From: Lunularia cruciata
Taxonomy: Eukaryota; Streptophyta; Marchantiopsida; Lunulariales; Lunulariaceae
NCBI GenBank assembly: GCA_948567375.1
Contig: OX419756.1
Coordinates: 12,095,001 to 12,159,000, forward strand
Direction of reading: 5' to 3'
Length of the DNA: 64,000 nt
This document shows, in pieces, positions 37,280 to 49,281 of the stretch (positions within the stretch are counted from its first letter, which is position 1; the number at the start of each line of letters is the position of its first letter). The notes under the pieces are model-generated. The model was not told where the DNA came from and made no database searches. It saw nothing but the letters and a program-made list of their open reading frames with translations. The position numbers and the translations under genes are program-made.

Positions 37280-38137
37280 TCACTTGGTGTTGGCACTTGA
37301 TGGTGATCCTTGGTGGGGTACTTGTGGTGGTTATAGTTGCAGTTTGAGTTACGTTGTCACGATAAAGTTCTTTGAGGATTTTAGAGGAGATCTTGTTGTA
37401 GTACATAGTGGGTTTACATGGAGTGGTGCTCAATATCAACATGTATCTCAAGTGCCAATGAGGAAGGAGATTGACTCTGATTTGGAGTTTGAAATAGGAG
37501 TTGATTCATTTGAGAGTGCACTTGGTGTGTTTGCACCATTGTTGTGGGATATGGACACGATTTATGGGGTGCAAAAGATCCCATGCACTACTCTGGTACA
37601 ATGGGTACAATTGATTTGGATGACTTCATCCAAGAGTTTGATAGTTGATGTGATCTATAACAAATGTAGAACTTGACTTTGTTTGTATCCTTCATGGCAT
37701 AAAAAGAGTTGTTTTGACTTGGAGGGTCTACCAATGGATGACTATCATGAGTTTAGGAGAGCTCACTTGGAGAAGATTGAGTTATGGAGACAATATCGGT
37801 CTCCAAATTACATATCCATCACTTTAGGCTTGGTTGCTAGGGGTAGATTTGTAGTAGCCATGAGTTCTAGCTCTAGTAGCATTGGTGTATCTAGTGGAGG
37901 TGCACTAGTTGAAGATGATGCTACTACAAGTGGGAGTAACTACTACAAGAGATGGTGCAATACCATGGTTTAACCTCATGGTAGAGTTTTTCTAATGCTT
38001 GAGGCAAAACTACCAAGGAGTGTATATTGGCAAGCTAAAGAGCTTGCATGCATTCTAATGGAAGGCTAGAGAGATCCTATGCAAGGCATACACTTGCATA
38101 AGATGACTGATCAGATTCACTTAAGGAGTTACTTAGG
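37280..38137 (+). pseudogene. gag of element B, first part
   Basis: Matches element A at 16.5-17.4 kb (for example GLPMDDYHEFRRAHLEKIELWRQY). The coding sequence is cut at CCCAA by insertion of N1 and resumes at 44456. Confidence 0.75.
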
Positions 38138-38142
38138 CCCAA

Positions 38143-38544
38143 TGTAAAAGACCGAAACCAAGGAGAGAAATAGGAGAATGGAAACTCACATTGGGACACT
38201 TGAATGAGAGAAAACTCTGAATGCCTAGCATGAGCTTTGGCTTTGGTATTTATAGGTAGCATACAAGGCCCTTGAGAAGCTTCTCAAGAAGCTTCCTCAA
38301 GCCACTTTCTTAGAGTGCAAGCCAAGTTAACTAAGAAGCTTCCTTCTAGAAGCCGCCTACTTGGCGTGCAAGCTAAGCTAGTTAGAAGCTTCTAGAAGCT
38401 TCCTTCTAGAAGCTACTTACTTAAGGTGCAAGCTAAGCTAACCGAGAAGCTTCCTAGATACTTCCGAAATATTCTAGGCTAATTTGTCTTATGTGCTACT
38501 TTGTGAGCCTAACTGACTTCGTTGCTAAACTCCATATTGTTACA
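38143..38544 (-). repeat. 3' LTR of N1
   Basis: 402 bp, TGTAAAAG...TGTTACA as written on the plus strand. TATAAATA (minus strand) at 38247-38254. A perfect four-unit heat-shock element at 38385-38402. It differs in length from the 5' LTR mainly in the AAGCTT-rich repeats. Confidence 0.95.
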
Positions 38545-38581
38545 TATTCCCCTGCCGCTAGTTGGTGATGTCCTCGTCGCC

Positions 38582-39000
38582 AATGAAGCTTCAAATTCCT
38601 GGATGGCCGTCTATGCATTGTGGAGGTGAGAAAGAGGTTCCTAGGTGGCATCATGAAGGGGATACCCTTTCCAAAGGACCTTGTACTCTGTATGTTGGCG
38701 ATGACCTCGTTGAATGTGGCGACGCGTAAGGATACGATCAACTTCGTACTCCTCATGATCATTGATAGGGATAGGAAGAGGGAGAGGTTGGACTCGAGAG
38801 GAAAAGGAAGGAGGGTTAGGAACAAAGGGTTTCAACTTGGAAACATGAAAGACAAGATGGATACGCATGTGACAAGGCAAGGCAAGACGATAAGCAACAG
38901 GAGAGACAATTTGGGTGATATCAAAGGGTCCTATCCAATTAGGGGCAAGTTTACGAACTTGGGTATCAAGTGGGAGAGGGAGGTTACTAGAGGATAGCAT
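38582..39000 (-). pseudogene. Integrase C-terminus and chromodomain of N1
   Basis: PNWIGPFDI and the GPF-like LALPCHMRIHLVFHVSKLKPF are the usual gypsy integrase C-terminal module. The chromodomain follows from about 38748: EYEVDRIL, EYKVLWKGYP, HDAT, then TAG (38641-38643) where the conserved Trp is expected, then EPLSHLHNA. So N1 is a chromovirus with a single stop inside its chromodomain. Confidence 0.92.
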
Positions 39001-39144
39001 GACTTTATCACCGACTTCAAAGGTGAGATCTCAATGATGGTGGTCCGCATATTGTTTTTGGCAATTCTGAGCAACAAGGAGGTGGGACTTGGCTTGTTGG
39101 AGAGATTGGGATATAGTGGTCAAGAATGTGGAAGTATGAAGAAC

Positions 39145-39930
39145 CTAAGATGGAGGGGGAGCAAGAAGAGAATCTAGAACAAGCGGATCTTGGCCAAAAT
39201 TGAGAAAGAAAGGAGAGAATCCGGTGCTTACTTGTTTGGAATTGTTGTAGGCAAATTTGGCAACGGCAAGACATTCATCCCAATTGGTATGGTGGACATT
39301 GACAAAGGCACGCAACATATCCTCCAATGTACAATTTGCACATTCGGTTTGTCAATCAGTTTGAGGATGATAGGCCGTGGACAAAGCAAGCTTGGTGCCA
39401 AGTATCTGAAAGAGTGCTTGCCAAAACTTCCCGATAAAGCGAGTATCATGGTCTGAGATGAGTATGCGTGTCATTCCATGATGCTTGAAGACATTGTCGA
39501 AGTAGATTTGCGCTAAGGTTGGAGCATCCACAATATCACAGGTTGGTGCCAAGTGGATTTGCTTACTAAGTTTATCCACAAACACCACAATGGCGGTGTG
39601 TCCTTGTTTTGTCTTTGGCAAGGATGTGATGAGATCCAAGCTCACATGCTCCCAACGAGTTGATGGAACGACAAGCGGTTGAAGGAGTCCACCCGGCTTT
39701 TGGTTGCTGGCCTTGTTACGTTGGCAGTTCTCACACGATCGGACAAATTCTCAAACATCCCGTGTCATGTTGGGCCACCACCATTGACGTTGGAGGGTAC
39801 CCAAGGTCTTGTCCACACCCATGTGACCAACGATGGGTAAATCATGGGCTTCTTGAAGGCGCACAAGTCAAAGATCACCTTTGGCTAGAACATAGATCTG
39901 GTCTGCATGGAATAGAAGGCCTTCCTTGAA
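39145..39930 (-). pseudogene. Integrase of N1
   Basis: Zinc-binding His/Cys region around 39700-39860 (another frame), then catalytic core with D in MSLDLITSLP, D in ILISDHDTRF and AYHPQTD near 39352. DECLAVAKFAYNNS and FSPFFLNFGQDP follow at 39145-39327. Confidence 0.92.
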
Positions 39931-40130
39931 GGAGAAGGTGTTGTACTCCTTGTCACTTGTTGTTAGCCAACCATGTACCATTTGGAAGAAGGGATCTTGC
40001 TGTAGAGCTAACCAAAACTTGTTATGAATCTTGGGATCAATTGACACCGTCGTAATTGTTGCCGCAATGAGAGGAAGAGATTTCAAATCAGGTCGTCGTG
40101 ATAGAGCATCAGGGATGACATGGAACCGAC

Positions 40131-40452
40131 CTAGTTTGTACTCAAGTTTGATGTCGAACAATTGGAGTTGTCTTCCCATCGATGATGTCGACTCTTCATG
40201 TGCTCTAGGTGTAAGGTCTGCAACAATGGCTTGTGATCAGTTTGCATGATCACTTGTTTCCCCAAGAGATAATGCCTCCATACATTGGTGGCATATACCA
40301 TTGCAAGTTGTTCCCGATCTTGAGCAGAGTAATTTCTTTCAGCTGTATTTAGTCGGCGAGACACAAAGGCAATAGGATGTAGTCCATCTAGAAATTCTTG
40401 TTGCAACACAGCTCCAATTGCAAAGTTAGAAGCATCAACCAAACAAGGTAGT
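40131..40452 (-). pseudogene. RNase H of N1, 3' part after the inserted LTR
   Basis: LPCLVDASNFAIGAVLQQ, FVSRRLNTAERNYSAQDREQ and TDHKPLLQTL are RNase H motifs. The start of the domain lies beyond the solo LTR at 40453-41191 (41192-41280). Confidence 0.9.
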
Positions 40453-41196
40453 TGTAATGCTCCGAGGACAAGAGAAGAGAGAAAACACAGATTGCACACT
40501 CAAACATTCGATGCCCCAAGGGAGCACCTTCTCTTTATTATATAGACAAAGAGGATCTCCTCCAAGGAAGCTCCACCATGGGATTAGGGACACAGATAGG
40601 TGACATGTCAGCAAGCTCCACCCTTGGATTACTGACTTGGATGGGTGACCTGTCTGGTTTAGGTCCTATCTGGTTGGTCAAACGAGCTTTGACCGGAGGG
40701 AATCTTTTAGGGAATCTTCCTGTAGGAATCTCAGAATCACATGAGTAAGGTACCGTTGGAAAGCTCTCGACGAGACAAACCAGGGGGGAGGGAAGGCCAG
40801 CTTTTCCTCTATTGGGGGTGAAATCTGCACATTTTTGAGGCCTAATTCATCCGTTTAGGCCTCCGAAATTGCCTTCAAAGATTTCAGGCATATTTCGGTT
40901 CCTACTCTATTAGTAGAAGTCCCCTTTTGGTGATACCTCTTTCTGATCTGTTTAGTCCGTCATGTGTAACATCCTTCCAGATGTTACCAAACCAATTCTC
41001 ACCTTTAAATCATATGTCTAGCTATTGGTTCTAAGGTTCTCAAGTCTATTTCGGTTTTTGCCCTATTAGTAGAAGTACTCTTTTGGTGATACTTCTATCT
41101 GATCTATTTTGACCATCATGTATAACATCATTCTAGATGTTACCAAACCAAATTTCACATCTAGATCATATGGTTAACCCTTGGTATTACAGTAGT
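40448..41196 (-). mobile_element. Solo LTR (third gypsy family) inside N1's RNase H
   Basis: 739 bp at 40453-41191, TGTAAT...TATTACA, flanked by the exact duplication GTAGT (40448-40452 and 41192-41196). It is similar to the LTR of N2 (53614-54193) in the same orientation and to 54666-55367 in the opposite one. Confidence 0.93.
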
Positions 41197-41249
41197 TGAG
41201 GATCATATGGTTGAAGAATAGGTCTTGAAGACACCATGTGCTTTAACTT

Positions 41250-42110
41250 CTAGAATGCTTCTTCATGCTTGGTGGTCCATTGGAAGCTCAAGTTCTTTCC
41301 CAAGAGGTCAATCAATGGTGCAGCCATGTGAGCATAATAGTGGATGAACCGTCGGTAAAAAATGGCCAATCCATTGAATGCTCGTACTTCGGTAACATGC
41401 TTCGGGGTAGGCCAATCAATAATGGCCTTGATCTTCTCTTCTTCTATCTTGATCCCCTCTGATGAGATCTTATGACCCAACAAGGTAACCTCCTTCTGCC
41501 AAAAAGCACACTTTGACTTCTTGCAGTAAAATTTCCACTATGGTAGTCGTCTTAGGACTTCTTGCACATGATTCCTGTGTTTTGCCTCTGTCCTACTATA
41601 GATTAACATATCATCTAAGAACACTACCACGGACTGATCTAATAGCCCCTCCAACACCCGATACATCTTATCCATGAAAACTACTGGAGCATTAGTGAGT
41701 CCAAAAGGTAGAAATCTCCACTCAAAATGTCCATACCTTGTGCGAAAGGCAGTCTTTTGCACATCCTCTCCTTCAATAGGAATTTGCCAATAGCAGCTAC
41801 AAAGATCTAGCTGGGAAAAGTAGCGTGCTCCACTTAATTGATCAAGCAGGTCATCGATCCGAGGCAAGGGATATGCATTCTTCACGGTTTGCTTATTGAG
41901 CCCACGGTAATCAATACAAAAATGAATTCCTCCATCCTTCTTTGGAACAAATAGAACCGGTGCTCCTCACAGAGAGGTACTATGTCGTATGAAATCCTTC
42001 TCCAACAACTCTATAAGTGTTGTTTGCAACTCCTCCAACTCCTTTGGTGAGAGCCAATAGATTGGTCTACTCATTGGAGTACTCCCTAGCAATAACTCGA
42101 TCTTGAAGGG
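41250..42110 (-). pseudogene. Reverse transcriptase of N1
   Basis: Motifs: [46 protein letters not shown], then the catalytic loop [12 protein letters not shown] and the connection LGHKISSEGIKI...FNGLAIFYRRFI. One stop or frame change lies between 41538 and 41483. Confidence 0.93.
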
Positions 42111-42418
42111 CATACCTCAATCAGAGGGTAATCCCTTTGGCAGATCATCCGGAAACACATCTGCAAACTCTTGAACTATCTGATCAACCGTTGCTTGATG
42201 CGGCACATGGCCCTCCTCAAATTTTTCTTGTGCAATCTGCTTGATCCACACTGCGAATACAGACTTATCTTCCTCCAAAGCTTACTCTATGGCTACTTCA
42301 TTAACAAACTTCCCTTCTAGGGACTCATCTCTCTTCCAAGCTTGCTCCATGGTTGCCTTCTTGGCAAACTTCCCATCTTGGGACTCATTTCCCTTCCAGA
42401 TTTGCTCTATGGCTACCT

Positions 42419-42889
42419 TCAACAACCCTCAATAAACTTCCCATCTTGGGACTGACTATTCTTAGGTGTCTTACTAAGAGGTGCCAGACAACCTAATCGG
42501 AAATTCCTACCTTGGTGTTGTACTTGAATTTGACGTCGGGTCCAATCAAATTGAACCTTATGACGTTCAAGCCAAGGTAGACCCAAAATGATATCATAGT
42601 GTAGAGGTGCCACTACAAACCTCATACACTCCAAATACTCCTTCCTAATCTTGAAGGTAACATGATGCAATGTGCGGAATGCAGAACCTTTTCTACCATC
42701 CGCCATCATCAAACTACTTCCAATCACTAGCTTGATAGGAATACCCAATTCCTTTGCTACTTGCATAGATATACAATTCTCTGAACTTCCAGAATCAACC
42801 AAAATCCTACAACCCTGATTAGATATCGTACCTTGCAAGTGAAGCAAACTTGCATAGTTCAAGCCTTCAATCCCATTGGAACTAATCAA
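42419..42889 (-). pseudogene. Aspartic protease of N1
   Basis: ILVDSGSSENCIS holds the catalytic Asp-Ser-Gly. DIILGLPWLERH follows about 85 residues later, as in gypsy proteases. This 156-residue stretch is open. Confidence 0.9.
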
Positions 42890-42989
42890 GCTCCTAGTAG
42901 GCGGCTCGAAATCTCCTACTGGGATTCTTTGTTTCCCTGATCATTCTGTTCCACAAACTCCATTTGGGCAACTTGTCGAGGTCGCCCAT

Positions 42990-43814
42990 TCCTAAGTGGA
43001 CATTCAGCAATGTGATGTCCAACTTGGTGACAATAAAAGCAACCTCCATTTTGTCATAATCTTTCTCTATCTGTTGTGCCAAGTGGTCTTTGTTGGATAG
43101 CATCAATCTCCATTGGCATTGGTTCTTCCACTCGTGGTACTGGTAGGTTTTGTGTAGGTCGAGGTCGAGACCAAGTTGTCGCAACTAAGGAATCAAAACG
43201 CTCAGCCAATTGCATGGCTTCTTCTATGTTCTGTGGCTCTTGCATGGTCACCTCCAATGTGGTTTGTGACTTCAATCCTCGCACAAATCGATCCAGAACT
43301 TCACCTTCTTGGATATCTGGAATTTGCATGATGATATTCTGAAATTGTGTGATGTAGCCTCTCACTAAGCCAATCTGCCTCAACTCCGCCAATTTATCTT
43401 GTGCAGCTCGGGTGGCATCTATAGTCTAAAATCGACCAAGTATTGCATCCTTGAATTCCGCCCATGTCAAAATCGGTGTAACAATTTGTCGTTCAACTCT
43501 TTCTACTCAAAATGGCCACCAAAGTTTTGCCACGCCATCCAACTGGCTAGAAGCCAAGAGAATTTGTTTCCGCTCGTCTTGAAGATTGGTGGCTTCAAAG
43601 TAATGTTCACAGTCAAACACAAATTCTCCACTGTGCCTGGAAGATTCTTGCCTTCAAACACCTTGGGTTTCGGAAATCAAATGCAATCTTCTCCATCTTG
43701 AACTGGCGCTCTGTCTGTCTGTTCTCGTCGTTGCTGATCTTGTTCATCCAACAATCAAGTAAGATGCTCGATTTGTTGTTGCATTGAAAGGATAACATCC
43801 GGTATTTCCGCCAT
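42990..43814 (-). pseudogene. gag of N1 (start, capsid part, zinc knuckle)
   Basis: ATG at 43814 (MAEIPDVIL). The capsid part includes LVRGYITQFQNIIMQIPDIQEGEVLDRFVRGL, in two stretches. The zinc knuckle at 43000-43041 is CFYCHQVGHHIAEC, the canonical C-x2-C-x4-H-x4-C. Early and late TGA stops stand where CGA is plausible. Confidence 0.85.
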
Positions 43815-44070
43815 CGCTACTACTCTATTCCACTACCTTCAACTTATCTAGTTGATTAACACATAGATACAACACGTCCATCGTTCTCCATAAGTTACAA
43901 CTGGAAGTATCAAGGGTTCCTCTAACACGGTGATCATATGTAGAAAATCCTACCAAAGCGTGAGGTGATGAATTGTGTGAAATGATGCTTTGGTAATATT
44001 TGGACATGAAAGTCCCAATGGTTTGGCGGAAGTGGATTTGGTGGCCCATAAATTCCATCCATCCCATTCC

Positions 44071-44083
44071 TGCTCTGATACCA
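44071..44083 (-). other. Primer-binding site of N1
   Basis: The minus strand reads TGGTATCAGAGCA, one base after the 5' LTR. This is the usual plant site complementary to the 3' end of initiator tRNA-Met. Confidence 0.95.
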
Positions 44084-44084
44084 A

Positions 44085-44450
44085 TGTAAAAGACCGAAAC
44101 CGAGGAGAGAAATAGGAGAATGGAAACTCACATTGGGACAATTGAATGAGAGAAAACTCCAAATGCCTAGCATGAGCTTTGGCTTTGGTATTTATAGGTA
44201 GCATACAAGGCCCTTGAGAAGCTTCTCAAGAAGCATCCTCAAGCCACTTTCTTAGAGTGCAAGCCAAGTTAACTAGGAAGCTTCTCAAGAAGCTTCCTTC
44301 TAGAAGCTACTTACTTAAGGTGCAAGCTAAGCTAACCGGGAAGCTTCCCAAGAAGCTTCCTAGATACTTCCGGAATATTCTAGGCTAATTTGTCTTATGT
44401 ACTACTTCGTGAGCCTAACTGACTTCATTGCTAAACTCCATATTGTTACA
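44085..44450 (-). repeat. 5' LTR of N1
   Basis: 366 bp. The TATA box (TATAAATA, minus strand) is at 44189-44196. Upstream of it (higher coordinates) lie several GAAgcTTC dyads (44218, 44277, 44289, 44340, 44352) and a perfect TTCcgGAAtaTTC at 44368-44380. Confidence 0.95.
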
Positions 44451-44455
44451 CCCAA

Positions 44456-45137
44456 GCAGTCTAATTTTGATATGAGATCTTGGATAGGGAGTTGTGATGT
44501 AGAGTACATTGTGATGTTATGTTGTTACAAAATACCTCACCTACTTCAGTGGTGGTCTTTAGTTTGAATGAGTGCATTGAGCTCAACATGGTGTAGGAGA
44601 GAGTGGTGATATCTAGATTTGGTAGGGAGACCTCATCCACAACTATTGCTTCTTTTAGAGTGCAACAGAGTGCACTACATTATGTTGGCTTCTAAGGGTA
44701 GAGTGGACAGCCTCATTCTTATGGAGCAAGTGGAGGACCTAGTGTAGTTATACCCTTACCTTCATTTTCAATAGAAACCAATGAGTGGTGGTGTTGCATG
44801 TTGGACTTGTGGTGGACCTCAAAACAAGAGAGAGTGCATTCAAGGTAATGGACATGATATCTCTAGGGCATCACAGCCAACACAAAGATAGTGTTATTAT
44901 TGCCACAGATATGGTCATACTAGTGATTGATTGTTTGACCTTCACTCGGAGTTACAAAGTGGTAGGGCTGCCATGGTAGGTGGTAGAGGAGCTCTAAGTC
45001 ATAGAGGACAAGGTGCTGGTAGAGGATCCATATCTAGTAGGGACTTAGTAGTTGCCCTTGCTTCTGATATATCTATAGCTACTCGGATTGAGCAGTTGGA
45101 GCAAAGATTGGCTAGCATGGTCATAGCTCAAATTTGA
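44456..45137 (+). pseudogene. gag of element B, second part with two zinc knuckles
   Basis: Resumes exactly where N1 was inserted. Knuckles CWTCGGPQNKREC (about 44793) and CYYCHRYGHTSD (about 44896) are both visible. The segment TRIEQLEQRLASM keeps CAG at 45093, where element A has TAG. Confidence 0.75.
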
Positions 45138-45758
45138 GTGGTAAGGCTTCCACCTCTTATGTTGATGATAGAGACATCTTGGACTTTATGTGCATAGCAA
45201 CACAAGAAGATGCATATACCATAGTGTCTAGGAGTGCAATATGTGCTCTAGAGCTTAGAGGAGTATCCATGGAGTTGGACCCACAAAGAAGAGAAGTTGG
45301 TAAACATGTTAGATTTCTTGAATCTTTCACACTCTCTAAGACAATACAAAAGACATCCATGGCTCCTAGATGTCCTAGTGTAGATGTGGTAGGTGGTGTT
45401 GGAATGAATGATGGGATATATGCTAGTCAACCACTTGCTACTACACAAATTGAGTCTAGCATGATGTTGGGAGAGGTTCAATTGATTATGTGCTTCCTTT
45501 TGTTCTTGGCCAGTTATATGTTTACATTGGAGTTAACCCAACTCTAATGTCCCGGTTGATTGCCACACTTTGTGAGAGTGGGGATGATGTGGTTCATGCT
45601 TCTAGAGTAGAGATGGTTGATAGTGGAGCTGACTTGGTTGATGAGATGGGATCCGCTCAATGACCAATGGTTTATGGTAAGCAACAACAATTAGGTTGGA
45701 TGAGTTACCAACTAGACTTGCCTTTGAGCAAGCTTAGTTCATACTTGGAGTTGGCTTA

Positions 45759-45930
45759 TTGGATAACCAGATGGAGAGTTTCAATTTGGTGGGACCTTTA
45801 AGGAAGGTCTATACACCACAAAGGGTCTTATTAGATTCTAATATGCAACCCTTTATTTTGGAGAAGGCTGGAATTCTCTATCTTGAGCTATGGAAGACCA
45901 ATGTAGAGAGGTGTCTATGTCCAAAAATCT
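45759..45930 (+). pseudogene. Protease remnant of element B
   Basis: The frame 45759-46040 includes PLRKVYTPQRVLLDSNMQPF, matching element A around 18.7 kb. Catalytic Asp-Ser is followed by Asn instead of Gly. Confidence 0.6.
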
Positions 45931-48069
45931 CTAGAGGGGTGGTTCTAAAAAATATATCATATATGGAAAGCTCATTGTCTAGATTTAGCCTGGCCATCCA
46001 ACTGATAGCTCAATGGTGGGAGCTCAAGCTATTGCAATAATAGTAGAGTCATATGATTTACTAGTTGGTGGAGTAGTATTATGCTCCATGGGTTATGGTA
46101 ATGACTATTTGGAGGAGATAGCCTCCATTAGGCTAATTTGGCAATCAAGTGAGGAATGGGTATGCCAATCAATATGCTTTATTAGTGGCAATCTTGGATC
46201 ACTATAGTTAGGGACCATGGCATCAATTTCAACTTTCAATGGTTTTGTTACTTGGCCTAGTGACTTATTGGGGAGGAACTCCCATACAGAAGATACTCCA
46301 ATACCAAAGGAGATCACTCAGATTTGGAGTACAAGTGGGATCATTCCATGCACCTTGGATGTTCCATTGTGGAGTTTTGAGGAAACATTGCAATAACATG
46401 CAGATCAATTGGTACAACATGCTTGGAGTGGAGCCTTTGTACCACCATGAGACCAATGTGAAGATGAGCCTCCAAAGTCTATTACCTTGTCACCATTGGA
46501 TACCACATTCATTACTTGGCAATATCCAATATAGAGAGTATATCTATTGGAGTTGTTAGGTAAGATTAGCTAATACTATAGGTAGGTATACAAGTACATA
46601 GATATTTGTATGTGGAAAGAGATAAGATTTCTAGGTGAGTCTCTTTACATCATGTGGTACACTTGGCCTATCAATATCTAGAATTATTACCTATATCAAT
46701 AGTCAAGAGTTACCAAAAGACCTTACTAGCAAACATTTCCTTGTTGGGGGCATAGGATTTGGAGAGACATAGTCCCATTCATTTGGTGATTTTTGGATGG
46801 TCATGTCAAGGACATACACATGCTAGCCAAAGTCATTAACTAAAGGATCTTCATTTTGGTGTGTTTTGGGAGATGTTACATATATTACGATATCTCTATG
46901 TTCATCAATCCATTTTTCTAGCCTACATTTTGGAGAAAGTTTCTTTGATGGGTTATCTTTGCACATAGATGATGGTGAGTACACATCAGGTCTATTCTTG
47001 GATGAGACCTGCCATGTTGTTGGATGTAGCTAGAGTGGGGTCATGAGCTCAATGTCTTTGTCTTGGATGAACCTCTTACCTAGAGAGGTTGTATGGCATG
47101 CTTATGATGGGATTTAACAACTAGACCACCTTATTGTTGATGACATTGTGGATGTAGGGTGCCAATCTCAAATGGTGGTAGTGGCTGATAGGTCACCTAT
47201 GGTAGTGGTGAACCTTGTTGGATAGCTCAAAGCCACTTTACCTACAATTATGAGTTTCCCAAGCTCCCATACTTTTTGAGAGGGAGATCTTGGACTTGTT
47301 TTGGGACTCATAATTATAGCAATTGGTGGAGTCCAACATTGATGATAAGGAGTGGGAAATGGGTTTTCATGCCAATATTACCACTATTATAGTAGTATCA
47401 AAGGTATACCAAGCAGCAAGTATTAGGTCAAGCTATGGACTTGAATTGTTTGACCTAGATTGTGATGTTTGGTAGAGTAATGTAGGATGTGCTTGGTAAG
47501 CATCACCACTTGGACACTTATGAGCTTTGTGCCTATTAAGATGATTTAGGCACATATGAGGGGCAATGGATCAAGTGGGCAGGGTATTCTTGGGATATAG
47601 CTAGTGACTACTAGTGAGAATGGTCTTCTTGGGGTCCATCCAGGTGAGCATGGTCTACTTAGGTTACACCCTTGGTCTACTTGGGATGTAGCTAGACGAT
47701 GTATGGAGCTTGCACTAGAGTAAAGAGAGTTTTCTATGCAAAGGTTGGGGACTCTAGTGGTTAGAAACATGACATGATTGCTCTCAAGGGCCCAATGTAC
47801 CAGCCACTTAGTGCATCTTCCACTCCTACATCAGTTATAGAGGATACTTGGGAGCCAAACATTGGACCCAAGCTTACGAGAGAGGAAAGACAAAGAGTTT
47901 GGAGGTTCTTGAGGAGCTACACAAGTTGTTTTGCCTGCAACATGAAGGATTTAGGGAAAGACATGGTATTCAGATTGACTTTACTAGTGATACACCAATT
48001 TTTTGACATCCCTACAAATATAGTAACATGGAAAGACCATTGATTCAAAGTTAGAGTAGAGATCTTTTT

Positions 48070-49280
48070 GAGGTTGGTTTGGTGGAGATTTCACACAAAG
48101 AGTCAGTATACTTCAACTATAGTGATGCTAGCCAAGAAGGATATGGAAACTATATAGATAGGCAGATTTTTGGAGATTACCATCTTATCAACCAATGGAG
48201 TAAGGCTGATTGGTATGCCATTGGTATGCCATGCTTACACAACATGAGATCTTTGGTGTGATTGGGCATGCAAAGGTCTTCAATACTTTAGATATTTGAG
48301 CAAGATATCATATATTGCTAATAAGAGAGGAAGGCAAGTCCAAGATAACCTTTTATTGATCCTCACGGGCAAGATGTATTATATCAATGGAGATTCTTAC
48401 CATTTGGGTTAAAGAATGCTCCTACCAAATTCCAAAGAGTGATGGATAGGATCCTAACAAGATTAGATTTTTCTCAGTGTTGTATTGATGATATTTTGGT
48501 CTATAGCACTATTATGGAAGAGCATGAGAGACATTTGTTGGAGACATTTGAGAGGTTGAGATCTCATGGACTCAAATTACATCTTGGGAACTGTAGATTC
48601 TTCCACAAGTAGATTGAGTATTTGGGTCACACTATCTACATTGGATGACTTGGTGTTCAATACACCAAGGTGGAGGCTATTGTGTATATACCTTTGCATA
48701 TGGATGTGAGCAAAGTGCAAGCATTCCTTGGGTTGGCAAACTTCTATCACCAATATGTTAGAGGATTTAGTACCATTGCCAAGGCCTTGACTACACTAAC
48801 ACCAGAGTGGTGTTGGGGAGATGAGCAAGAGAGAGCTTTTTTAGAGCTCAAGGAGGAGGTTGATATTTTTTCCTATTCTTTGGAGACCAATGAAAGGATG
48901 ACCATTCTGGGTTCATACTGATTGGAGTATGTTGGGGCTTGGAACCATGCTCCCCCAACAAGATGATGAGGAGAAGGAGTTTGTGGTGACCTATGCTAGC
49001 TGCTCCAAAAATTTAGAGGCAAAATATAGTTCATGTGAAGGAGAGAGCTTGGCCATAGTAAAAGCAATAGCACATTCCCGATGTTACCTACTTGGTAACC
49101 CTTTCACTCTTGTCATTAATTACCAACCATTGAAGTGGTTGATGGATTTTGATAGGCTTTCAAAGAAGCTTGCATGATAGGCTCTAATGTTACAAGAGTA
49201 TGATTTCATGGTTATTCATAGACCTAGAGTGGTGGATCAAGATGCATATGGATTGAGTTGAAATACATGTCCCAACTAGT
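48070..49280 (+). pseudogene. Reverse transcriptase and RNase H of element B
   Basis: Contains GNYIDRQIFGDYHLINQW, a PFGLKNAPTKFQRVMD-like stretch, CCIDDILVYS (decayed catalytic loop), FLGLANFYHQYVRGFS and the RNase H part (EKEFVVTYASCSKN, QPLKWLMDFDRLSKKLA). Fewer stops than element A over this region. Confidence 0.85.
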
Positions 49281-49281
49281 A

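Larger units (their letters stand above)
38138..44455 (-). mobile_element. Ty3/gypsy chromovirus N1, nested in B, full-length with both LTRs
   Basis: LTRs are at 44085-44450 (5', 366 bp) and 38143-38544 (3', 402 bp). The flanking duplication CCCAA is exact (38138-38142 and 44451-44455). The primer-binding site is at 44071-44083, and a purine tract (GGCAGGGGAAT) abuts the 3' LTR. Order on the minus strand is gag, zinc knuckle, protease, RT, RNase H, integrase, chromodomain, as in chromoviruses. Stops are few, but a solo LTR splits its RNase H. Confidence 0.95.

Noticed and set aside
38620-38997. 125-residue plus-strand ORF
   Set aside because: It lies opposite the integrase C-terminus and chromodomain of N1. 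The minus-strand reading matches a known family.
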